Below the pieces are notes generated by a model. The model searched no databases. It had not been told where the DNA came from and saw nothing but the letters and a program-made list of their open reading frames with translations. DNA of 64,000 bases from Limnanthes douglasii subsp. nivea (taxonomy: Eukaryota; Streptophyta; Magnoliopsida; Brassicales; Limnanthaceae), in NCBI GenBank assembly GCA_036936605.1, contig JAUPFV010000003.1, positions 101,317,278-101,381,277 of the forward strand. Reading direction: 5' to 3'. Made by a program: the position numbers and the translations under genes. Every line of letters starts with the position of its first letter. Positions within the stretch are counted from its first letter, which is position 1. This document shows positions 11,910 through 24,480 of this stretch, piece by piece.

Positions 11910-14900
11910 TATTTGGCCTTAAAATCGGTCATTATCGCTGGAGAGGCGGGTGGTAAATGGTTATGGATTTTGAAAATTATATGATTACAATAAGATTTTG
12001 CAAATGCGGAATACAATACTTTTGGAAAATTTATCTCTTATAATAAGGTTTTATAAATGTTGTATACCATATGTTTCATTAAGTTAATAAACTACAATAA
12101 GATTTTGAAATGGTCAAATAGACTAAGTTGCGTAAATTAAATCAATATGATTATGTTTCGAATTGAATCATGTTTTTATATTGTGAAAAATAAGTTAATC
12201 TGATTATATACGATGTAAACATAAATCAAAATATTCACTTTGTAGTTGAAGAACACTTTTTTGGGTTGCAATATCCGTTATGGTGTACGATAGCATGTCA
12301 ACTGAAACTGCAAAACTTAAATGATGAAACATGTTAGTACAATTGCATAACATTATGCTAATTACATTTATGAACATAAACAACTAGAAAAATAAGATCC
12401 ATACTCTGGATATTGCACTTATGTAAATTATACTTTGGCACAACTGTGTCATATGAAATAGTCTGAACAAAAAAAATCATACACACATTAGATACCTAAA
12501 TCTTCTTGTCAAAAGCAAAAGAATAAAGGTCAGAAATGTTTTGACAAAAGGTTGACCATATTTTGTTAACCATTTTTCGTTGGCCTTCATTTTTTTAGTT
12601 ATATAATGTGAATGTGATAGTTTTTTTAAGTAGATTATTTGATGGAACTAGAGTTGAAGTAAAATACTTATTGGGGGGTTAAAGAGCATTCACCAATAAC
12701 ACTACTTTTACAGCCTCGATATATGCACACGTGGGACACTATAAGCTTGTACAAGAGACAACATCATAATCTATAAAGGAAGTGTTGAGAGAAAGCTAGT
12801 GAAAACAAAAAACCATATATAAACTTCGACACACTCTCGCAAACATATGATTTAAATTTAAAAATTGATTTCGCTAGGAGTTAGCGAAATAAATATTTTC
12901 ATTTAAAGATCTCATTGTAAATCATGTTTTGCAATAGGTAATACGTACCTGATGATTCAAAAATATTTAGTAAACCATGTTTAACAAATCGAACAAAACA
13001 ATAATGAGTTTTTAAAAATATATTATGTATTATAATATATTTCGTAAATATTTCATAAATCATGTTTCACAAATCAAACTGAAGAAAAAATTATTTTTGC
13101 AAATATGATAGGCATCATAATATGTTTTAAAAATAAATAGTCAACCAAAATTTATAAATTGAACAAAAAAATAAGGCTTTATAAAATATAATATAATGTG
13201 TTTTACAAATATGGTATGCCTTATATTATGTTTTTATAAATATTGAATACACTTTATTTTGAAAACAAAATAAGTAAATAAATAGATTTTGTAATATATG
13301 AAAAGGTTACCATATCTCATAAATGAAGTAAATATGTTTTATAAAATTTAACTTGCACAATCGTTTGGTATTAAAATTATAACGAGAAAATTGGTATCAA
13401 TATTTTCGAGAATAATCGATCATTATAGGAAAAACATTTCAGAATATTGTCGTCCTTTCGGATAGTAGTAACGTTCAACGAGATAATTATATTTATTTCA
13501 ACTATGTCATGGGATATATAAAGTTAGTAAAAGTCTAGCATGATACATTTCGACCTACATTAGATAATCTTCATTAGAAATTTACATTAGAAAGAAACTA
13601 TGATCTCTTTCAGTTGTCAACCCGTATGGGATGCAATTTTGAGTGGTAAATATCTAATATACCCTTTCTTGTGAAACGATACAATAAAATATACATTAAA
13701 AAATGGTCGCAATAACTAGTATGTTAATAAGAGAACTCATCATATATTACGATGAGTAGTTGCTCGATAATGTATCAAGCATGTAATTCATTAGTAATTG
13801 TAAATTTGTTATCATGAAATTATAAGTAGAATTATTTATCATTATGAAGTTTGAAGCTAAATGTTATTTCCAAACACACCCATTACTACGATCATAAATC
13901 CACGATGTCGGTCAGAATCAACATCGATCATCTTAATAATATAAATATTCGTGTACGTTAGTATGTGCAACCTTTACATTTTTTGGCTATATACAATTGA
14001 TACACTCTGTGCAACTGATATTTGCTACCGCCGACTATGATATATGTGGTTCTCGACCTTTAGATACGACTCACAATTGTTTTTTTGTATGTTGTTTTCC
14101 ATCAAAATTAGTATGGGTTTTCTTTTCCGTCGTCCCAATAGTGGAGTCAACTACGCCAACCGATATTTCCAAGTGTAGGGATAGTGTACCAAGCTCTATA
14201 GTGGTCATACTATTTGCATATGATTTAGTCCACTCTTGTTAGACATGTTCAAAATAACATTTTTTGTCACATAGGTTTTCTTTACTCTACCACGTGCTAG
14301 GACGAAAATACAACCTTGTGTATTACCCAGCTATTAGGGCTCATGCACAAGAATAGTAAAAAAGATCCAATATCCGCGTAAAAGTTTTTAACCAGTGAAA
14401 ATTTTCACTATTAGAGAACACCTCAAGATTTGCATTAAAAAAAATAGGTTGTTAGTGATAACATCTTCTTCTCTCGTATTAGCACGATTCATGACGGATA
14501 GTATTTTCCAATGTTTTTATATAACATGAAAAAATCTCCATCATATCTCGTTGTCTTATTTCAAGTTCACAGTACATGGTAAATCTTGTGTTGTTCGACA
14601 TAGGTAATCGCATATGGATGCTTCAATGTCGACCGTTTGATAATATTATAGTTATGTAATAATATTTCCATAGCAACTTGTGAAATAAACCTTTGTAACT
14701 CAAGAATATCTTTCAATTGATAAGCATACATGATATAAGGGTTCTTTTTCTAAATATCTTTTAATAGTTTATTTGTTGTATTGCAAAGAAACAGTCGATT
14801 TTTCTAAGAAAGTTCAAAATTCAATTGACTTTACCCATTGAAATGCTTCATGCTAAAGTGTGCACTTTCCGCCCTGAAAACATATTTTACCAACTTAAAA

Positions 14901-15160
14901 ACACTATGTTTTGCAACTCTGATATACTGTGTTTCATTAGTAAGCATTTTACAAACACAATTATATTATATTATGCAACTATAATATACCATATTTTGCT
15001 ATTACGCATTTTACAAAACCTATTATACTCTATTCCGTAAGTGGAATATATCATGTTTTGTTATTATAAATTTGACAAAATCTATAATATAATAATTTAC
15101 AATAGTTGATTCCACTGTATTTTACAACAACCGGCTATAATTTGGTCAGACATTTAAAAA
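11910..15160. repeat. Spacer with dispersed ATGTTTTGCAA / TTTTACAAA motifs
   Basis: No gene. The motifs ATGTTTTGCAA, ATTTTGCAAAT, TGTTTTACAAAT and TTTTATAAAT recur in both parts, 11995-13340 and 14880-15110, usually next to TATAATATACCAT-like phrases. Clearest block is 14880-15110. Copies are too diverged and irregular to call a satellite. The frame at 14825-15040 is built from this repeat. Confidence 0.45.
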
Positions 15161-15169
15161 AATTCTTCG

Positions 15170-16530
15170 TTAGCAATTTTAGCCACCTTCACTTGCTCTT
15201 TCTCCACCACGTCTTGGATAAAGTGAGACTTAATGTCTACATGTTTATTTTTCTCATTTAACTTTGTATTTTTCATCAAATGAAGGGCACTAGTATTATT
15301 ACAGAATATAACCACATCTTGCTTCACATAGTGAGTTCACTCAACAATCTCTTCAACAAAATATCTTCCTGTATGGCTTCCATAGCATTAATATACTCAG
15401 TTTCCATAGACAACAAACTAACAAACTTTTATATACAAGACTTCCAACTAACCATTCCTCCAACCATAATAAACCAAAATAGATTTCCTTGTATCGAGGC
15501 AGTCTGCATAATCAAAGTTCACATACCCTTTCAGTACTCTATCACATATATCTTTCTGATTGTAACATAAACCTATAGTAGACGAACCATTAAGTATCTC
15601 ATGAACCACTTGAGTGCATAGAAATGTAGAATCCTTAGATTTGACATGAATATGCTCAAAACACTTACAGTGTATGAAAGATTAGGTCTCGTGCCAATCA
15701 TCGCATACATAATGCTACCAATAACATTAGAATAAGTTATCTCCATCATATACTTCTTATCTTATGTCGTGGTTGGTGTTTGAGTGGCACCGGGGTTGTA
15801 TTCCGAACCAATAGGAATTCCAACCCTTTTTAATTCCGACCTGGAAAACTTCCTTAAGACTTTCTGTATATATATTGTTATTGAGATAAGAATAAATACT
15901 CATTCTTTATGTTTATCTTGATCTTAATACCAAGTATCATATTAGCATCTCCCATATCCTGCATCTCAAACTCTCATTTCAACTAAATCTTTATCGCTTA
16001 AATCTTCATCCTATCTTTTCCAACTATTAGTATGACATCCATATACAAAAATATATGAGTTGTCTCTCTATATGTGACTTCCCATTCCAATAGACACAAT
16101 TTTCGTAGCAATGGATCTCATGAAAGAATCAAATCTTATATTATACTGCATCGATAACTGTTTCAGCCCATAGAGGGGTCTGTTCAACAAACATACATAA
16201 CCTTATCTTCTTTTTTAAAATCCTTTCGGTTAAAACATGTAAATTTTCCTTTCTAGTTCATCATGCACGAAGACGATACTAATATTAATTTACTTTATCT
16301 CAAGATCAAATCTAGCAACAATTGACAGTATAAGCCTGATTGAGTTTTGTTTCATAATTGGTGAAAAAATCTAATTGAAAGCGACATCTTCCTTTTACTT
16401 AAATCCTGTAGCGATGAGCCTATCCTTGTATGTAGATAAATAAACACTAGGAATACATGTCCTCCTTTTGAACACTTTGGACCATTCTACTTCAGTTTAG
16501 CTCATGCATATACATGTGTATTCATGTTTA
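15170..16530 (-). pseudogene. Minus-strand Ty1/copia RT / RNase H remnant
   Basis: Read on the minus strand from about 16530 to 15170, decayed copia pol is visible in the right order. A SLYG-L-QAP-like stretch has been lost, but GTRPNLSYTVSVLS and LKWFMRYL are readable near 15590-15690. GYVNFDYADCLDTRKS follows near 15490-15530, then NTSALHLMKNTKLNEKNKHV and DIKSHFIQD near 15210-15300. Stops occur every few codons. No LTRs were found. This is a different and older copy than the copia element at 4.7-9.9 kb, whose pol is on the plus strand. Confidence 0.7.
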
Positions 16531-16539
16531 AGGTCATTC

Positions 16540-18640
16540 TTCTTTGGATCATGCTATATACATATATGCCAATACATGTCTTTACATGTTTATGCTCATG
16601 TATTCCTATGATATTACGTTTGATGGCGAGTTACTTCTAGTCAATGCATAACTAGTTATTATAACTTAAGAGAAATCACAATTATTTTCTTCCATAATCT
16701 TCCTTAAAGATTACAATAATCATACGTAGTTATCTTGCTTCTCCTTCATCATAAAATAGATCCAACACAAAAATTCATATTTATGGAAGTAATACCTATT
16801 ATTTTTAACAACAACAACAGATATCTAATAATCGTATACGTATTATCCATTATAAGCACTTGAGGAAATGTTTGTAACAAATTTATGATCACTAGTTGTA
16901 TAAAACCAAGTTAATTATGATACCAAATCCTTTGTTTATGGTCCTATGCTATTGCATATAATTTTGTGTTTGAATTTAGACAAAAAATATTTCATTTGCA
17001 AAGACGTTATTTTTCAATCAACCTTTTTTCTGGTAATTGTATATGTTATGGATGCTAGAAGTATTCTCCAGATCAGCCTTCTTTAGGTTATTGGATATAT
17101 CATGGGGATATATTACTGCGAGGTTAGAGTTTCCGCCAAAAAAAGTTCATTCTTTTTAAACTTCATTATGATCGCATGTCCTTGAAATTATTTGAATGAT
17201 GTGTGTTTGTATGCATCAGAAAGCACGTTTAACAGCAAAAAATATTGCCTTTGACTGGCTGACCTGCCAATTCAAAAGGCCAATCTAGTTTTCAAATGTC
17301 GGTTGATTCTCGTTTTTTATATTTCTCGTTTAATATTTTATTATAGTGGTTAAATCTCTCGCACTGGTACAAAAATTTAAGGTTTTTACCTTTACAGCCT
17401 GGATCGTGTGTTCCATGTATAATTATGAAGCTGGGTTGTTTACCAATCTTTTTCATCATGATTATCGAATTTAGACTACATTAATCGTATGTCAAAAAAT
17501 GTTGTGCGTAATCCTCTAATAGTAATATTTACCAATATTTACCTTGTACAACACGAAAAAAAATAAACATAATTCGCAAATTTATGCGACGTTAAATTTC
17601 ACAAGTTTTATGCACCGTGTTTCGCAACACAAAAATAATGTGTTTCGCTAATTAGTTATATAAGGTTTCGTGAATCGTTTATACTAAATTTCATAAATGT
17701 TGTCATAAATTATATCGTGCAAGGTTATGTTGCAAAATGATGAGAATAATAATCTAGCGGTATACTTCACCAAAATCTTCTTACTACAACATAAAAATAA
17801 CAAATAAAGCGGGGAAAAACAATCAATCAATGATATACCGGGGCAAACAGATTTCTTCGGAGCTTTGGAAGAATAATGTATACATTACCATCAACTGGCA
17901 AATAATTAATTTTATTCATAGCAAAATAGCGCGTTATTAAATTCACCATGAGCATATGGTTTTTAAATTTTATCTGTTAAATCTGAGTAAAATATGTTCA
18001 GAATTTGTTGTATCCTGACAAATTCGATGGGTTGTGCGAAATGCGGGATGCGTACTCAAACATAACACTAATAATCTATGAGATTTTGCAACATAATTAG
18101 ACCACGTTTTGCAACGTTTTTATAAAATTTGAAACCTCACATGCTCCATTTTACACGTGATACTATATTTTTGCAACGTATATTTCTTAACTTATTATAA
18201 TATGTCTCACTATTTAACCAAATAATTTTAAGTTATTAATCAAGAAAATCACTTAACTTATTGAAAAAATAATTTATATAATTTACCAGTAATAATTATA
18301 TTCGTAACAAAACATGGTGCTTATTAAAATTTACCATGAGCCTATAAATATTCAATTTTATCCCTTAAATTTGAGTGAAATACGATTGGGGTTTTATAAA
18401 TTTTCAGATTTAATGATTAAAAATAAAAATAATTTTATATTTTTTATAAATGTTGTGGTCTGAATAAATGTTTTTTTCTCATTAGCTTCGGCTATATGTT
18501 TGATTTTAGAAAGTGAATTTTTTTTTAATTAAAAATATTTGTTTTTATTAGTTTTTTAAATATTTAAGTTAGTTTTGAGTAGTAGAAATTAACAATTTTT
18601 CTGATTTAATAAACGTGGTATGTTGAATTTAAAATTTCTA
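16540..18640. other. Spacer with dispersed TTTCGCAA / TTTTGCAAC motifs
   Basis: No gene recognised. At 17570-18185 GTGTTTCGCAACA, GTGTTTCGCTAAT, GATTTTGCAAC, CGTTTTGCAACG and TTTTTGCAACG recur, apparently the same motif class as at 12-15 kb. Confidence 0.4.
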
Positions 18641-18650
18641 AATTTAATCA

Positions 18651-18842
18651 TGGATGGTAGTGAAAGTTGAAAATTCTATGGATGGTAGTGAAAGTTGAAA
18701 ATTCTGGTGCGAAGATAATCCATATAAAATCTATGGATTTCTGGTGCGAAGATAATCTATATAACTTTAGAAAACTTAGAAAATTCTGGTGCGAAGATAA
18801 TCTATATAAAATCTATGGATGGTAGTGAAAGTTGAAAATTCC
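18651..18842. repeat. Shuffled direct repeats, two modules three times each
   Basis: Module A (ATGGATGGTAGTGAAAGTTG plus AAAATTC) occurs three times, at about 18651, 18679 and 18815. Module B (TCTGGTGCGAAGATAAT plus CTATATAA) occurs three times, at about 18702, 18739 and 18785. They alternate in the order A A B B B A. Copies are nearly identical, so the array is young although it adjoins old plastid DNA. Confidence 0.75.
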
Positions 18843-18959
18843 TTTTTATTTTTTATTATAAATAAAAAATGATAAAATAAATCCAATTGATCGAAATTAA
18901 AAATTTCTTTTTCTATGTTTTCTAAGTTTTCTAAAGTTATTTTGAGATGCTTGTTTTAT

Positions 18960-19885
18960 TTATTTTCTAGAATGGCTAATTTTTGTTTTATATCTTCTAT
19001 GAGAAAATATTTAATTTTCATAAGGTCTTCTTGACTGGTATTCAAAATGTCAAATAATGTATATATATTAGATTTTTTTGATACAATTATAGATTCGATG
19101 AGGAAATTCTAATTGGTCAATAAAAATATATTTAAATACTAATTATTTTTTATTTTTTCTTAGTTTAGCCAATTTATCATATAACAGAAAATGGAGTAAA
19201 TAAACCTTGTGTTGATCGTTCTCTAAATATAACATTTCTTCTTCCGCGTGTAGAAAAGGAATAAATAAAGTAATTAAATTTCGGGAGGCTTCATGAAGTG
19301 CGTCTTTAGGAGTTAAACTTTCATTTGTCCATATTTCTAGAAAAAAGTATCTCTTCTTTTTCATCTTGGGTCTCATAAGAATGAATACTATGATTTGCAT
19401 TTTGAACAGGCATAAATACATCAACTATAGGAAAACTTTCGTCTTGAAAGTTTTTTTTTCATTTTTAGACAATATCCTCGATTCCTCTCAATTTGTAATC
19501 AAATACACAAATCAATTGGTTTTGTTTGACTCGTTATATGCTGTGTATTATCAACGATTTCTAATGAGAGTGGTAAAATGATTTCTTGAGTAGTTACATA
19601 TCCAGGAGCTTTGACACAAATAAAGGCGTAGCGAGTTCCATACAGATTACTTCTTAATACAATCTCTTCCAAATTCATTAAACTTTCATATATTGATTTT
19701 TGAATACCTACGATGGTAGAATATTCATGTGGCATTTTCTCAGATTTTGCACGTGTAATACATGTTCCTTCAATTTCTCCAAGCAACACTCTTCACATCG
19801 CAATGCCTATTGTGTCAGTTTGACATTTCATAAATAGAGACAGAATGTAGCGTCCATAATAAAGATATTTATTGTCTCTTTTTGA
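18960..19885 (-). pseudogene. rpoA: Plastid rpoA pseudogene (RNA polymerase alpha)
   Basis: Two long minus-strand pieces are clearly RpoA. 19499-19885 includes [28 protein letters not shown] and LRSNLYGTR. 19143-19424 includes [20 protein letters not shown] and LAKLRKNKK. The carboxy end continues to about 18965 with [20 protein letters not shown] and [15 protein letters not shown] text in shifted frames. The first codons are missing (deletion joining rps11), a stop truncates the first piece after IDLCI, and frameshifts follow. It keeps long readable segments but is not translatable as a whole. Confidence 0.85.
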
Positions 19886-19920
19886 TTCAACACCCCAGAA
19901 AAGCCAGAAGGACCAAGAAA

Positions 19921-20070
19921 TTACAGACCTCGTACATCTGTAATAGTAACTATATTATTTTTGAAACTTGCTTGAACATGAATAACTCCCTTTGGTATTC
20001 TACGTGCATTTTTACGTGAACCACTCCGACCATTCGAACCGACTCTTGGTATAGGTTTTGGTTTTCCCAT
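19921..20070 (-). pseudogene. rps11: Plastid rps11 pseudogene, 5' part only
   Basis: The start codon at 20070 opens 49 codons of plastid ribosomal protein uS11 ([20 protein letters not shown] onward to TDVRGL), then a TAA at 19921-19923 caused by a small indel. A few more codons (ISWS) can be read in the next frame before homology stops and rpoA begins at about 19885. Most of the gene and the rps11-rpoA spacer are deleted. Confidence 0.85.
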
Positions 20071-20177
20071 ATTTTATCATTTCATAAAGATAAGTTAGAG
20101 ATATATGGAGATATCCATTTCATGTAACAATATATTTTCTTGTTCATGTTTTTTTAAGGAAGTACTTTGTAAAAAGA

Positions 20178-20291
20178 TTATCCGCGTATTTGTTTATGTC
20201 TCGGGTTGGAACAACTTACTATAATTCATTCCCGCCTACGGGTTAGTCAAGACTTTTCGCAAATTTTACGAACGAAAGCTCTTATTTTCAT
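20178..20291 (-). pseudogene. rpl36: Plastid rpl36 pseudogene, full length with stops
   Basis: The 114-bp frame from ATG at 20291 to TAA at 20178 has exactly the 37-codon length of plastid bL36. MKIRAFVRKICEK and CSNPRHKQ are intact. Two in-frame TGA codons interrupt it, and one Cys of the zinc-binding set is replaced, so it is dead. Confidence 0.85.
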
Positions 20292-20330
20292 AGTAGTTAT
20301 TCCATTTTTTTAGTTATTGAAAAAAAATAA

Positions 20331-20948
20331 GGTTCTTAAATTTTTTGAATCTATAATTAAAATTCATTATTCCATTTTCTTTTCTTTGTAAAAGCCTTTC
20401 ATTTAAAATATCAACAAATATTGGACGAGTTATATTAACGACTCGTAGCTGAATATTGTAAGTGTTTATACTTTAAAAACATTATTGCTAAGAAAGTTTG
20501 TGCAGCATATGATCAAAATTTTAGATGTTGAAAGTGATCTGAAACTAGAATTATCAAAAATTTACCTAGAGTTTATGATATTTTTCTGTTTGCTCAATAA
20601 CTTGGGAGTTTATAAACTCTGCTCAATGTCTTTTTATGATGAACCGGATGTTGTATACTATAAGGTCATTGATAAATATTCGAAATACCATTGTTCACTT
20701 AGTTTCGTTTTTTATATTAAGAAAGTAGTTGATTTCAATCGTTATATACTTAAACTTGAAGTTTAAAACTAGTGAGAAACTTGAATGTTGCCTCCAAGAC
20801 TTGAAAAAGATGATTTAAAAGTTTTCCAAAGTTATGTACAAAACCTTACACTTTATATGAAAGATCATCCACTTGTCCAAAACTTAACCGAAATCTACTT
20901 GTCTGTTTCTCTGTTTCTGTACCATTGCTTTGTCAATTTAAAAGATAA
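20331..20948 (+). promoter_or_regulatory. Upstream region of the PLD gene
   Basis: About 620 bp between the plastid insertion and the PLD start codon. Two open frames here (20485-20766 and 20785-21039) resemble nothing I know; the second overlaps exon 1 in another frame. A TC-rich stretch (CTGTTTCTCTGTTTCTG) at about 20901-20920 lies just before the ATG and would suit a 5' leader. No TATA element could be assigned with confidence. Confidence 0.35.
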
Positions 20949-23940
20949 ATGGAGGAAAAGCAAAACTTTTTTCATGGAACACTTGAAGTTTCTATATTTG
21001 ATGCAACACCTTACACACCTATATTTCCTTTCAATGTAAGTACATAAATTATTTACTATGCCTTATTAATATGTCAATCTTTTAACACTATATCTGTAGT
21101 GTATTTTCCGGTACGCAAAGCCAGCATACGTGACAGTCAAGTTAGACCACAAGAAGGTCGCCAAGACAAGCCAAGAAGACGACCGTGTGTGGAACCAGAC
21201 CTTTAATATCCTATGTGCGCACTGCCCCAACACGACAATCACAATTACACTGAAAACAAAGTGCTCGGTTTTGGGCAAATTCGAAATCAAAGCTCAACAA
21301 CTATTAAACGGTGTTAGTTTGATTGAAGGCTTATTCCCTCTCGAACCAATCCCTGAGGTGAAGCTGAGGCTCATGTTATGGTTCAAACCAGCAGATTTTG
21401 AACCAGGGTGGAGTAAAGTACTTAGCGGTAATGGACAGTTTCAAGGGCTTCGAAATGCAAGTTTTCCACAACGGTCGAATTGCCATGTAACGCTTTACCA
21501 AGACACTCACCATTGCGCAAACTTTGGACGTCAAATTCCACAGCTTGTCTCGGCGAGACATTTGTGGGAGGACATATATAGAGCTATTGAAGATGCAAGG
21601 CATTTGGTTTATATTGCAGGATGGTCTTTAAACCCAAATATTGTCCTGGTAATTATTTTTTCTAATTGAATCACAATGTCCACCTGCAGTTAAATTAGTG
21701 AGATAATTTAATAGTTTAAAAGATCCCTCGAGAGAAATGAATGTCATCACCGTATATAGATGTTGATAGCGGTCACAGCAGTCGAAGACTTAACTAACTT
21801 CAAATAGTTTCACAGTCCAGCCTAAAAATATTTTAGGCTAACTTTTTGTGAAGGAGTATAATATACTATGATTACATAAACAATCACGTTTTTAACTCTT
21901 ACAAAGTATTTAATCTATCGTAAAAAAGGATGTCCAATTTTTGAGCTCTGAGTTTGGCTCAAACGAGAATTATGAGTCGAGCTCGAATAGTGAAAAAATA
22001 TCTTGAATTGAGCCAAACATAGAGTTTGAGCTTGAACAAAGCTGATGACATAATAATTTGAATCGAGCTTGAGTCTAGCTATCCATACATATCAGATTAT
22101 GTCACTAATTACAGGTGATGGAGGACATGTTAGACCTATCAACTACTTGCAATATATTAGTAGTGTCATGCTCACGAGTATTGATATTTGCGTAGGTACG
22201 TGATCCAAAAACGGAAATTCCACATGCAAGGGGAGTCCGGTTAGGGAAATTGTTGAAACAAAAAGCTGAAGAAGGCGTAGCCGTACGAATCATGCTATGG
22301 AATGACGAAACATCCTTACCGTTCATCAAGAACAAAGGAGTAATGAACACGCACGATGAAGATTCTTTCGCGTACTTTAAAAGCACCAAAGTCATCTGCA
22401 AATTATGCCCAAGATTACACAAAATGTTCCCAACAGTATTCGCTCACCACCAAAAGACCATCACAGTTGATTCTCGTGTGATGAATTCGTCAAACGAGAG
22501 AGAGATCCTCAGCTTTGTTGGTGGCTTAGATCTCTGTGATGGCCGGTATGACACAGAACAACATTCTTTATTTCACACGCTAAATAAAGAATCACACTGT
22601 TACGATTTTTATCAGACAAATGTTGAACGGGCTAGTTTAGATAGAGGCGGACCACGAGTGCCGTGGCACGATTGCCATGCTTCAGTAACCGGTGAAGCAG
22701 CTCGAGACATATTAACGAATTTTGAACAAAGGTGGTCAAAACAATGTGACCAAACATCCTTGTTAGACACAAGTAACCTAACACAGAATAACTCGATTAA
22801 AAACAACACTTGGAACGTACAAGTTTTCCGATCAATCGATCACATATCGGCGACCCGTATGGATAAAAACTTAACCCTCGAAAGTAGTATCCATGAAGCT
22901 TACGTAAAGGCAATACGTAAAGCTGAAAGATTCATCTACATTGAGAATCAGTACTTTATAGGGGGTTGTCATTTCTGGCAAAAAGACAGGAATAGCGGAT
23001 GCATAAACCTGATTCCTGTCGAGATTGCGCTGAAGATAGTTAAGAAAGTAGAAGCCAAAGAAAGATTCGCAGTGTACATAATAATACCAATGTGGCCTGA
23101 AGGAGTGCCTGAGAGCGAACCCGTACAGGATATTTTGCACTGGACTAGAGAGACAATGGCAATGATGTATAGGTTTATAGGAGAAGCTGTGAAAGAGAGT
23201 CATTGCGACCCAAGAGATTATTTGAATTTTTTTTGCCTTGCGAATAGAGAAGTGAAGAGGAGAGGGGAGTTTGTGCCACCAATGTCTCCTCATCCTTTGA
23301 CACAGTACTGGCAGGCGCAGAAGAATAGGCGGTTCATGGTTTATGTTCATTCCAAGCTGATGATAGGTATGTTATTGTGTTTTTTTATAACGTCCCTAAG
23401 ATCTCATCAGATCATATTGATTTTATAGCAGCAATCAATAGTTAAAAGAAATTTTAGTTGCAGACCATTATGTTATATTTCAGTTACAACCATTTATGTT
23501 ATATTTCAGTGGACGACGTCTACCTTATAATAGGATCTGCAAACATAAATCAGAGATCAATGAGCGGTCATCGAGACACAGAAATCGCTATTGGTTGCTG
23601 TCAGCCTGAAACAGATAAGATTGGTAGCAAAATGGCTATTCATGACTACAGATTGTCTCTATGGCTCGAGCATACAGGCCAATACGATAAATTGTTTGAC
23701 GCGCCAGAGAGTTTGGAATGTGTGAGGGGAATCAACGCAATCGGAGAGAAAATGTGGAAAATTTACAGCGGGGATGAAATTGTAGACATGGATGGAGCTC
23801 ATTTAGTGAGTTATCCAATTAAAGTAACAAAAGAAGGTGTAATACAAGATCTTGTTGATAACTGCGGATATTTTCCTGATACAAAGACTCCGGTTAAGGG
23901 AAAGAGAGCCAAGATGCTGCCTACTATTTTCACTACTTAA
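20949..23940 (+). CDS. PLDALPHA4: Phospholipase D, alpha-4 (epsilon) type
   Basis: Hydrolyses membrane phospholipids to phosphatidic acid and the free head group, a signalling step in plants. Exons 20949-21035, 21100-21648, 22196-23366 and 23510-23940 join in frame through GT-AG introns into 745 residues, slightly shorter than the family's roughly 760. An amino-terminal C2 domain (about residues 8-125) is split by a 64-nt intron. HKD motif 1 has His297, Lys299 and Asp304. HKD motif 2 has His597, Lys599 and Asp604, split by the last intron after I602 and followed by GSANINQRSM. IYIENQYF lies near residue 458. The ending with FPDTKTPVKGKRAKM, together with HHQKTITVD and NRRFMVYVHSKLMI, points to the alpha-4 class rather than alpha-1. 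The start at 20949 was chosen because MEEKQNFFHGTLEVSIFDAT matches the family start. All catalytic residues are present and no stop interrupts the exons. Confidence 0.92.
21649..22195 (+). other. PLD intron 2 with GAGCTCGA-rich segment
   Basis: This 547-nt intron is far longer than the other two (64 and 143 nt). At about 21938-22080 it holds a run of phrases such as TTGAGCTC, GAGTTTGGCTCAAAC, GTCGAGCTCGAA and ATCGAGCTTGAG, in direct and inverted order. Similar GAGCTCGAG-rich repeats are common in plant genomes. The extra length is probably an inserted repeat. Confidence 0.5.
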
Positions 23941-24480
23941 ACACAATAGACAGGCGATAGTAAATAAGATTTATTTACTATATTCTTTTCAAAGTAATGG
24001 ATAAACTGATTATTGATTTTATGTGCTTATTCTATCAACATTTTTTCGAAAAAAAAAAAACAAAAATATGACAGTCAGTTCTACCACAGTAACACGACTA
24101 AAAACTATCAAAGGGACATGAACTGACGAGACTTTCGAAAAATATGTTGCCCTTGACCATCAACGAGCAAGGAAACAGATCACAGACTGGGAAATTAGAC
24201 AGCTATTACGGTGATTGGATGACAAAAAAAATTATCACCGAATAGGAGAAATTATATTTTATCTGCCATTGACATTTACCTCAATCTCACTTTTATGTCA
24301 CAGAACTGTATACCCAGTTTTCCTCCTTGAACTTCTATACAACATTCTTCCCACCTGAAATAACCAAAAATGCATCAGTTAGAATATGGTTATAAGCAAA
24401 CATCAACAATAGTTTAAAGAACAAATTATATACACGGATAATAGCAGTAATCAGTTGATAGGAGATAATATATATTAAGC

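Larger units (their letters stand above)
18960..20330 (-). other. Nuclear insertion of plastid DNA (rpl36-rps11-rpoA)
   Basis: On the minus strand the order rpl36, rps11, rpoA matches the rps8-side to rpoA-side order of the angiosperm plastid ribosomal-protein cluster. All three are broken, and a deletion fuses early rps11 to early rpoA. A plastid origin is established by the protein content; nuclear residence follows from the surrounding nuclear genes. The exact ends are unclear. The right end is roughly 600 bp before the PLD start codon. Confidence 0.85.

Noticed and set aside
20785..21039. 84-codon frame MLPPRLEKDD overlapping the PLD start
   Set aside because: It overlaps exon 1 in a different frame; the PLD exon 1 frame from 20949 matches the family amino terminus and splices correctly.
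22871..23350. 159-codon minus-strand frame
   Set aside because: A shadow of PLD exon 3 on the opposite strand.
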